This document shows, one piece after another, positions 16,287 through 22,619 of a DNA stretch of 64,000 nucleotides. Location: the NCBI RefSeq assembly GCF_039543385.1, contig NZ_BAABJQ010000038.1, positions 1-64,000 on the forward strand. The letters are read 5' to 3'. The translations under genes were made by a program, and so were the position numbers. This DNA is from Rugosimonospora acidiphila (GTDB lineage Bacteria; Actinomycetota; Actinomycetes; Mycobacteriales; Micromonosporaceae). Below the pieces are notes generated by a model. It ran no database searches. It had not been told where the DNA came from and worked only from the letters and a program-made list of their open reading frames with translations. Positions within the stretch are counted from its first letter, which is position 1. Each line of letters opens with the position of its first letter.

Positions 16287-17051
16287 GTGACAGGTCTTTT
16301 CTCGGTTTCCGGAAAGAACGTGCTGGTCACGGGCGGTACACGGGGGATCGGGCTGATGATCGCCCGGGGCTTTGTCGAGGCGGGGGCGAAGGTCTGGATC
16401 TCGTCCCGCAAGGCCGACGCGTGCGCAGAGGTGGCCGGCTCGCTGGGCTGCCAGGCGATCCCCGCCGACCTGTCCACGCCCGAGGGCATCGCCGGGCTCG
16501 CCGAGGAACTCACCGCACAGGTCCCCAGCCTCGACGTGCTGGTCAACAATGCCGGGGCGACCTGGGGCGCGCCGCTGGAGGAGTACCCGGACAGCGCCTT
16601 CGACAAGCTGTGGGCCACCAACGTGAAGCCGGTGTTCCGGCTGACGATTTCTCTGCTGCCGCTGCTGAGGGCGGCCGCGACCCCGGACGATCCGGCCCGT
16701 GTGATCAACATCGGTTCGATCGACGGCATCGCGGTACCGGCGATGGAGGTGTACGCGTACTCCTCCACGAAGGCGGCGGTGCACATGCTCACCCGGCACC
16801 TGGCCCACCAGCTGGCCACCGAGTCGATCACGGTGAACGCGATCGCACCGGGCCCGTTCGACAGCAAGATGATGGCCTTTGCCCTGGATAACCCGGACGT
16901 TCGGGCGGAAATCGCGGGGCGGGTGCCGCTGGGCCGGATCGGCCGCCCTGAGGACATGGCGGGTACGGCGATCTTCCTCGCGTCGCGGGCGGGCGGGTAC
17001 CTGACGGGCGCGGTGATCCCGGTGGACGGGGGATTGTCGACCCACGGATGA
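16287..17051 (+). CDS. short-chain dehydrogenase/reductase
   Basis: 254 residues from GTG 16287, with GGATGGGGGA just upstream. It has the classical SDR layout: cofactor motif TGGTRGIG (about 15-22), an R in WISSRKAD favouring NADP(H), the NNAG structural motif (about 88-91), the catalytic Ser in INIGSIDG, and Y-x3-K in YAYSSTKAAV. The C-terminus ends GAVIPVDGGLSTHG, typical of 3-oxoacyl-ACP-reductase-like and sugar/steroid dehydrogenases. The substrate cannot be assigned. It is the last chromosomal gene before the tRNA used as the island attachment site. Confidence 0.92.
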   Translation: MTGLFSVSGKNVLVTGGTRGIGLMIARGFVEAGAKVWISSRKADACAEVAGSLGCQAIPADLSTPEGIAGLAEELTAQVPSLDVLVNNAGATWGAPLEEYPDSAFDKLWATNVKPVFRLTISLLPLLRAAATPDDPARVINIGSIDGIAVPAMEVYAYSSTKAAVHMLTRHLAHQLATESITVNAIAPGPFDSKMMAFALDNPDVRAEIAGRVPLGRIGRPEDMAGTAIFLASRAGGYLTGAVIPVDGGLSTHG

Positions 17052-17066
17052 TCAAGGGGATGGGGC

Positions 17067-17097
17067 TTGAGCGAACGGGCGCGGTTCCGTGTACAGT
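17067..17097 (+). promoter_or_regulatory. candidate promoter of the tRNA-Leu gene
   Basis: TTGAGC at 17067-17072 is followed by TGTACA at 17090-17095 with a 17-nt spacer (TACAGT at 17092-17097 is an overlapping alternative). This lies about 80 bp before the mature tRNA, a reasonable leader length. Assigned by eye only. Confidence 0.35.
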
Positions 17098-17179
17098 GAG
17101 GCCCCGTGAGCGTGCCCGGGCGGGCCGAGGATGACGTCTAGTCATTCCCGCGACCGTGCCGGGTATTGTTGACGCGCAA

Positions 17180-17264
17180 GTCCGAGTGGCGGAATGGCAG
17201 ACGCGCTAGCTTGAGGTGCTAGTGCCCTTTATCGGGCGTGGGGGTTCAAGTCCCCCCTCGGACA
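17180..17264 (+). tRNA. tRNA-Leu (anticodon GAG)
   Basis: 85 nt. The acceptor stem GTCCGAG pairs with CTCGGAC. The anticodon stem CTAGC/GCTAG encloses the loop TTGAGGT, giving anticodon GAG. A long type II variable arm (TGCCCTTTATCGGGCG) is typical of leucine tRNAs. The T-arm is GGGGG-TTCAAGT-CCCCC. CCA is not encoded. Its 3' 29 nt form the left attachment site of the island, which leaves the tRNA intact. Confidence 0.96.
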
Positions 17265-17265
17265 C
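17236..17265 (+). repeat. attL, left direct repeat in the tRNA-Leu 3' end
   Basis: It covers the last base pairs of the variable arm, the whole T-arm and the acceptor 3' strand plus one base. It matches 45397-45426 except for two adjacent T-loop positions (AG here, GC there). Integration within the T-arm/acceptor end is typical of tyrosine recombinases, and it regenerates a working tRNA on this side. Confidence 0.85.
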
Positions 17266-17375
17266 AAGTTTTGGTGAAGCTCCGCTATTTGCGTGATGCG
17301 CCACCATACCCGCTCATCGGCCGGGCTCGTAGCTCTTCCGCGGAACGTGAAAAAGATCCGCGTCGGCTCGCCACC

Positions 17376-17876
17376 ATGGTGGTCATGACCTCTACTGGAT
17401 CGATGCGCGCGGGCGAGGAACAGCTGATCGGGGCGCTGATACCGCCCAAGATCGCCAATCGGGCGGACCGGGTTCCGGCACCGATGCCGGTGCTGCCGAG
17501 GCTGAGCCTGCCGTCCGATCAAAACCCGGACGGTCTGGTGTTGGGGATGGCCCGGCTGGACCGCTCCGGGCGGCTGTCCGCCCGGGATCTGCTGGGCGCG
17601 TTGGGCTGGCAACCTGGCCACCGGATCGACATCGGCATCGTGGCTGGCGTGCTGGTAGCCAGCTCATCGCCCACCGGCCAGCATGTCGTGCACGGCCGGG
17701 GCGAGTTGAGTCTGCCGGCCACGGCCCGCAGCATGTGCAACCTGCCGCCCGGCGTGTCGGTACTTCTGGCCGCCTCGCCCGCCCAGAACGTTCTCGTCAT
17801 TCATCCCGTCGCCACCGTGGCACGGCTACTCATCGAGCATCACGCTCGCCTCACAGCCGGGGGAGAGCATGTCTGA
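17376..17876 (+). CDS. AbrB/SpoVT-like small protein encoded with the integrase
   Basis: 166 residues from ATG 17376 (ATG 17385 also possible). The N-terminal 45 residues are an extended Pro-rich leader containing EEQLIGALIPPKIANRADR. From about 50 to 150 there are two swapped-hairpin-like beta modules (LDRSGRLSARDLLGALGW, and GRGELSLPATARSMCNL), the arrangement of AbrB-type transition-state DNA-binding domains. It overlaps the recombinase start by 8 nt, so it is probably an element-encoded regulator or excision accessory protein. A 93-bp degenerate copy of its 5' part lies on the far side of the integrase at 18928-19020. Confidence 0.65.
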   Translation: MVVMTSTGSMRAGEEQLIGALIPPKIANRADRVPAPMPVLPRLSLPSDQNPDGLVLGMARLDRSGRLSARDLLGALGWQPGHRIDIGIVAGVLVASSSPTGQHVVHGRGELSLPATARSMCNLPPGVSVLLAASPAQNVLVIHPVATVARLLIEHHARLTAGGEHV

Positions 17877-18894
17877 CATTCAGACCATCGCAACCGCACG
17901 CCAGTTCCTGGCCCAGCTCGGGATCACCGTGGCCGACCTTCGCAAGGCTGAGCGGCCACCGGTACCGACCATGGCGCAGTACCTGCCCCAGGTCATGGCC
18001 GCGGCCGGACCCGGCGCCCGTCGTACCTACGGCAGCTATTGGGTCCGGATGGCGACGCTGTGGGGCGACCGGCCGCTGGACGCCATCGCCGCGACCGACA
18101 TCGAAGCACTGAAACACGAGGCTGCCGCAATGGCACTGTGTCGACGAAACGGCCGTGGCGGCCGGCACGCCGGCGAGCACGTCATCGCCGCCGCCCGTGC
18201 CATCTACAACCGGGCCATCGCCGATGGGATCATTGAACGCGCCGAAAGTCCCGCCCACCGTATCGGCAAGCCTCGACGGCTACCCAGTACGCGACGGGCC
18301 CTCACCGCTTCAGAGCTCGAACAGATCAACTTGGTCGCCCACACCAGCGGCAACGACGTTGTCCTCGATGCGATTCTCTTGCGACTGCACACCGAGACGG
18401 CCTGCCGTCGCGGCGGTGCGCTCGGACTTCGGCTGATGGATCTCGACAGGGAGAACGGCCTCGTACAACTTCGCGAGAAGGGTGGCACGCTGCGCTGCCA
18501 GCCCATCACCCTGGACCTCGCAGGCAGCCTTGCCGAGCTCGCCCATGCCCGAGGCGCTGTCCATCCCACCGATGCGCTACTGCGCTACCGCAACGGCGCT
18601 CCGCTGACCAGTCGACGCTACGATCAGCTTTGGCGCCGAATCGGGCAGCAACTGCCGTGGGTCGCCGCTCAGAACATCTCCACCCACTGGCTACGCCATA
18701 CCACCCTCACCTGGGTCGAGCGGCACTTCAACTACGGCGTTGCCCGCGCGTACGCCGGGCACACTGACGCCAAGGGCGCGGCCACCACCACCTACATCAA
18801 GGGCTACCTGGTAGAAGTCGCGACCGCGCTCTCCGCGATGACCGGCCAACCGCACCCCCACGCCGACCCCAACCACGAGCTTCTGGCAGCGTGA
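17869..18894 (+). CDS. tyrosine-family site-specific integrase
   Basis: 341 residues from ATG 17869, with GGGAGAG upstream, overlapping the AbrB-like gene by 8 nt. The N-terminal SAM-like/core-binding domain (about 20-110) includes ARRTYGSYWVRMATLWGDRP. The catalytic domain shows the first Arg in ETACRRGGALGLR (about residue 180), the beta-hairpin Lys in REKGGTLRC, HWLRH (H273/R276), a second His in YAGHTD, and the nucleophile in TTYIKGY (about Y309). It is complete, so it should be able to recombine attL and attR. Its position beside the tRNA is standard for an integrative element. Confidence 0.93.
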   Translation: MSDIQTIATARQFLAQLGITVADLRKAERPPVPTMAQYLPQVMAAAGPGARRTYGSYWVRMATLWGDRPLDAIAATDIEALKHEAAAMALCRRNGRGGRHAGEHVIAAARAIYNRAIADGIIERAESPAHRIGKPRRLPSTRRALTASELEQINLVAHTSGNDVVLDAILLRLHTETACRRGGALGLRLMDLDRENGLVQLREKGGTLRCQPITLDLAGSLAELAHARGAVHPTDALLRYRNGAPLTSRRYDQLWRRIGQQLPWVAAQNISTHWLRHTTLTWVERHFNYGVARAYAGHTDAKGAATTTYIKGYLVEVATALSAMTGQPHPHADPNHELLAA

Positions 18895-18904
18895 GGTAAT
18901 CGAT

Positions 18905-21088
18905 TTATATGACTGCGGATCGGTGGGGAACAGCTGGTCGGACCGCCGATACCGCCCAAGTTCGCCGAACGGGCGGACTTGGCGACGGCATCGCCGTTGG
19001 TACCGCCGAGGCGGGATTTGAATCGGCTCCTCTGCTGGCGTCGTCGTCTACGGTGAGCTGAACACCCGGCGTGTTGTTGTAGTCCTGCTCACTATCGGTT
19101 GCGAGTTCGCTTCGCGCTGGGCTGGCATCCGATGGGATCGCCTCAACTAGAGAGGGCGCCGGCGCTTCTCCGGGTCCGTCGGGTCCTGTCGTCGGGCTCT
19201 GTGTCATCGCGAACTGGAGCGTGTCCGCCCTTGTCTCCGGCGTCATCGCCGCGAGGAATGTGGCTTCGCGTGAATTGTCCAAAAGCCTTTGCACGATGGG
19301 CTGCCACACGCGCGCCAAGGTGGGGGCGTCGATCCGCTTCATATCTCGTTGCGCGCTCCAGCCCGCCGTGACGTCGGCGACCTGGTTCTGGTCCTTATCG
19401 GATGTCAAGAGGTCCCATGCCTCCACCAGGAGGTCGCGCGCCCGCGGGTCGCCGCTAGCGTCCCGCACGAGCTGGTCGACTACGGTGTCGTCACACTGCG
19501 CGTCGAACAGCATGATCAGGCCCGAAGTGAACGTGTCCCGTGCCCAGGACACGACCTTCTCCAGTACCGGTTGCCTCAGTCGAGGTTCCCGAGCCAGCCC
19601 GCGAAGGGCGGCCGCGGCGGCGGCGCGATGCTCCGGAAGTTCGGCGCGAGCTACGAGGTGGCGCAGCCTGGCCATTGCCACAAACGGTTGTTCTTTTCCG
19701 AAACGACCGCCGCACAGCTTCGCCAGCGAGGGAAACGCCGCGCGGTCACCGCGATAGGCCCATCGCCACAGCCGCTCTTGAGTTAGCGCGGCGACCGCCG
19801 GGTGGAATAGAAGCCCTTCGACGGCTTCCTCGACCAGCCCACGGTATGCCTCCGCGCGCTGGCTTTTGAGCTGCGTATACAGCGCCTCCAGCAGCTCGGC
19901 GTTGCGACACTCGGCCACTGCGTGGGCGATGACGCCGATGATCCGGCGGGCATACTTCTTCGTCTTCGGATCGGCAACCAGATCCCTGGTCCACTGCAGG
20001 ACAGGGTCACGGAGCTCGGGGTGTTCGTTCCACAGCCACTCGAAGATCGCGTGGTCCACGCCGCGCTTGTCGCGGTCGACCCACGTGCAGTCGTCGGCGA
20101 CGGTCACTCCGATCTCGCGCAGTCGCCTCGACCACCCCTCTGACTCGAGTGCTCTGAACAGCGGCAACTCGTGTCCCAGGGCCTTCGCCAGCCCGCGAGC
20201 GGCGGTGGCGACGACAGGGGAGGGGCAGCCGTTGAGCACTGCTGCGGAGATCAGCAGTATACGACGGTCGGCCCAGTCCGGCTTCCTGCTGTCGAGCTGC
20301 TCATCGATGTAGGGTTTCCACTTGCGTAGTTCGTCGATGGCATGGTCGATGTCGGCCGCGCTTGCGACCCGAAGTCGTTCCGCCACCTTCACTGCGTCGT
20401 CCGGACTGGCGCCCCCCTCGTCCAATTCGGCGACGAACGCGCGCACTGTTTCGAGATCCAGCAAGTCGAGGGCCCCGGGCTGGTGGAACATCAGGTGAGC
20501 TCGAATAACGGCACCAGCGCGGCGCGGGGGAATCGTCGCAGTCAGATCGGCCAGCTTGGGTCGGCACCGATGCCACGCCTGGCCGGTCACAGTGATGACT
20601 ATCTGCGAATTCATCTCCTTGAGGTCCCGCGCGTACGCCCTGACCTCGTCCGCGAACGCTTCGGGAATCTCGTCGGTTGCGTCGCTCAGGTCGAGTAGAA
20701 AGCGTGTACGCGGGCTCAACGGGAGATCTCTGGTGGTCGGCGTTCCTTCCCAGTCCGGGAGCAGTTCGTACAGGTCCACCGCGGAGGTCGATAGGGGCAC
20801 CGTGGCGGACAACAGGCGGATCGCGTCGGTCTCCCTGCCGGTACCCCGGTGGTTCTCCAGGATCGCGAGCCCGTACGCGTCGAGGGCGGTCTCGGCCTTC
20901 TTGAACTCCTCCGTCGGCTTGGCCGGGATGTATGACGTGAACCTGGCCTTCGTGACCAGCCTCTGGTCGATCAGTCGCCAACCCACACGCCCGCTACCTA
21001 TGAGGGTGGTGTGGTGGAGTACACCCACGGCCAGATTGTTCGACCCGGCGCCGCCAAAGGCCCCCACGCTCGATCCGTCGAGCATCAC
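18905..21088 (-). CDS. large protein with degenerate P-loop NTPase domain
   Basis: 727 residues, beginning inside the stop region of the DUF4145 gene (4-nt overlap). Residues from about 45 to 185 look like a STAND/AAA-type nucleotide-binding core with degenerate motifs: NHRGTGRETDAIRLL where Walker A should be (no canonical GK[ST]), RFLLDLSDATDEIP as a Walker-B-like strand, and SQIVITVTGQAW as a sensor-like strand. The rest, to about 610, is alpha-helical with repeat character (LWRWAYRGDRAAFPSLAKLC), probably a scaffold. The last 40 residues are low-complexity and antisense to the integration-module relic, so the native C-terminus has probably been replaced. It pairs with the DUF4145 gene; I propose a sensor-effector couple, function unknown. 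Confidence 0.7.
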   Translation of the reverse strand: MMLDGSSVGAFGGAGSNNLAVGVLHHTTLIGSGRVGWRLIDQRLVTKARFTSYIPAKPTEEFKKAETALDAYGLAILENHRGTGRETDAIRLLSATVPLSTSAVDLYELLPDWEGTPTTRDLPLSPRTRFLLDLSDATDEIPEAFADEVRAYARDLKEMNSQIVITVTGQAWHRCRPKLADLTATIPPRRAGAVIRAHLMFHQPGALDLLDLETVRAFVAELDEGGASPDDAVKVAERLRVASAADIDHAIDELRKWKPYIDEQLDSRKPDWADRRILLISAAVLNGCPSPVVATAARGLAKALGHELPLFRALESEGWSRRLREIGVTVADDCTWVDRDKRGVDHAIFEWLWNEHPELRDPVLQWTRDLVADPKTKKYARRIIGVIAHAVAECRNAELLEALYTQLKSQRAEAYRGLVEEAVEGLLFHPAVAALTQERLWRWAYRGDRAAFPSLAKLCGGRFGKEQPFVAMARLRHLVARAELPEHRAAAAAALRGLAREPRLRQPVLEKVVSWARDTFTSGLIMLFDAQCDDTVVDQLVRDASGDPRARDLLVEAWDLLTSDKDQNQVADVTAGWSAQRDMKRIDAPTLARVWQPIVQRLLDNSREATFLAAMTPETRADTLQFAMTQSPTTGPDGPGEAPAPSLVEAIPSDASPARSELATDSEQDYNNTPGVQLTVDDDASRGADSNPASAVPTAMPSPSPPVRRTWAVSAVRPAVPHRSAVI
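18928..19020 (+). pseudogene. degenerate 93-bp copy of the 5' part of the AbrB-like gene
   Basis: Aligned without gaps against 17418-17510, this stretch is identical at 69 of 93 positions by my count, with the best match (44/51) in its first half. Translated in the matching frame it reads GEQLVGPPIPPKFAERADL, compared with GEEQLIGALIPPKIANRADR in the intact gene. It has no start codon in that frame and soon meets a stop. It looks like the remnant of a second, related integration module. The C-terminus of the minus-strand gene below is antisense to it. Confidence 0.6.
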
Positions 21089-22041
21089 CGGCCCTCGCCT
21101 CCACCGAACGTCGGGCTCACCGTGCTCCCGTAGATCTTCCCGACAACGAAGTTGCTGGACCTGTCACCAGCTACGTTGACGACGACCGTGGAATCTGCCG
21201 AGGCGGCGGTGTCGGACCGCTGGGCGACCTCCTGAGCGATCTCGACGAGGCGTTCGGCCTCGCGCTTGAGCAGCTCAGACGCAGCTCCACTGCTTCCACG
21301 GAGTTTTTCGTGCTCCGATCCTGGCCGAGTTTGGTCGTCAGCGAGACGCTCGTCGAGCCGGTCGGCCAGCTCGGTCCGCCTGTTCTCGATCCGTTCCTCC
21401 GCAGCACGCACGGCCTCGCCAAGCGACGCCTGCCGCGCCATCGAGGCCACTGCGGAAGGTACGAGGTCGCGCATGGATGGTGCTGGCGCACCATCGCGTT
21501 CCAGTTCCAGAAGGACGAGGCGACGTTCGAACGTGGCGAGCAGGACTTGAATGTCGCGCAGGGCGTCGTGGCCGTCCGCGTCGCGTGCTGAGGGCACGAG
21601 CTCAGGAGGCCGGGGTGGGACGAACACCTTCGTCTCCGGACCGATGTTGATCGTGTTGTGCAGCCACAGGCCGAGGTCAAAGCAGTGGCGTACGACCTGC
21701 AGCGCGACGTGGATGTCTCTCAGCTGTCCATGTACGGCCTGGTTGCCAGCTGTTCTCACCGCGTCGCACAGGTCCTGGATGTCCTTGTCGATAGCGCCCG
21801 CTCGACGTAGGTCGAGAATACGGTCGTAGAGCCGGTTCGCCTGTGAGCGGACGCCGAAGACGGAAGCCGCCTTCTTCGACAGCGCCTCCAGAAACCGTCG
21901 AGCCTTGAACATCGCGGCATCTGGATCGGTGTAGATGTACGACTCGGCGCTGGCGCCGTCGTATGCCAGCACCGGGTCGTGTTTGACCAGGTACCCGAAG
22001 TTCGCCGAGGACCTCACCAAATCGTCGAGTACGTCGGCCAC
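21085..22041 (-). CDS. stand-alone DUF4145 (HsdR N-terminal-like, HEPN-like) protein
   Basis: 318 residues from GTG 22041, with GGGAGG 7 nt upstream. Residues 10-125 match the accessory helical domain found at the start of many HsdR restriction subunits (NFGYLVKHDPVLA, AAMFKARRFLEALSKK, AVRTAGNQAVHG). It carries R48-x3-E52 and H104, the R-x3-E...H arrangement also seen in its two upstream neighbours. The middle (about 150-290) is charged and predicted coiled coil. The tail STVVVNVAGDRSSNFVVGKI resembles the GDVSG-VVQA motif of island proteins at 41-42 kb. There is no nuclease or helicase module. It is translationally coupled to the P-loop gene. Confidence 0.75.
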   Translation of the reverse strand: MADVLDDLVRSSANFGYLVKHDPVLAYDGASAESYIYTDPDAAMFKARRFLEALSKKAASVFGVRSQANRLYDRILDLRRAGAIDKDIQDLCDAVRTAGNQAVHGQLRDIHVALQVVRHCFDLGLWLHNTINIGPETKVFVPPRPPELVPSARDADGHDALRDIQVLLATFERRLVLLELERDGAPAPSMRDLVPSAVASMARQASLGEAVRAAEERIENRRTELADRLDERLADDQTRPGSEHEKLRGSSGAASELLKREAERLVEIAQEVAQRSDTAASADSTVVVNVAGDRSSNFVVGKIYGSTVSPTFGGGEGR

Positions 22042-22151
22042 AGTCTTTCCTCCCTGCCGTGAGCAAAGCCCTCGATCGTATCGACCTGCAGGACTAATGG
22101 TGGCTGTAAGATCTTGGACAGATGATCTGGCTCGAAGCTGCGGCAGCGACG

Positions 22152-22619
22152 TCACCCTCGACGCCCCTGCTGCTGTGGCTGCACCGAGGCCGCCTGCCAG
22201 CGAGGCGACGCGCTCGCCCTGCGGCCGGTACCGGACGACAGCCGAGCGATCTCGGCGGCGATCGACGTAGCCGCCGCGTGCAAGTGTCGAAGTTCGACGG
22301 CGGACACTGACGACTCGTAGCAGTGGTGGTGGGTAGCCCGCGAGAGCGCGGCCCAGGTGTAGGCGGCGTAACGCACCAGTTCGTCGGGCAGGCGTCGCCG
22401 CAGCAGGAGCAGTTTCATGCGGCCGTTGCCGTATTGGGCGACCGGTGGGCTGACTTGGTGCCAGTACGCACTGATGGTCGCCTCGAGGGCGAGCCGGATG
22501 AGGCAGGCGCAGGCCTTGGGCCACCAGCCGTCGGCCAGTGCAGCGGCGCCGAGGTCTCCCCGGCCCCGCAGCATGTCGTCGGCGGCGGCGAGGTACCGGC
22601 TCGGGTCTGGTGTGGTCAT
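22152..22619 (-). CDS. small helical HEPN-like protein partner of the SMC-like ATPase
   Basis: 155 residues from ATG 22619, overlapping the ATPase stop by 4 nt (ATGA), so the two are made together. It is entirely alpha-helical in appearance. It contains CLIRLALEATI (R42-x3-E46) and, 55 residues after the Arg, RATHHHCYE (H97-H99). The same R-x3-E then His arrangement and almost the same spacing (56) occur in the DUF4145 protein next door, which places it in the HEPN/DUF4145-like fold by inference. Candidate roles are an RNase toxin, or a non-catalytic partner that tunes the ATPase. No signal peptide. Confidence 0.7.
   Translation of the reverse strand: MTTPDPSRYLAAADDMLRGRGDLGAAALADGWWPKACACLIRLALEATISAYWHQVSPPVAQYGNGRMKLLLLRRRLPDELVRYAAYTWAALSRATHHHCYESSVSAVELRHLHAAATSIAAEIARLSSGTGRRASASPRWQAASVQPQQQGRRG

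Noticed and set aside
15813..17045. 410-codon minus-strand open frame opposite the SDR
   Set aside because: The SDR on the plus strand has all catalytic motifs; the antisense frame is Arg/Pro-rich and domainless.
17229..17621. Minus-strand open frame with the peptide LCPRGDLNPHAR
   Set aside because: The peptide is the antisense translation of the tRNA-Leu 3' end, a familiar annotation artefact; the rest is antisense to the AbrB-like gene.
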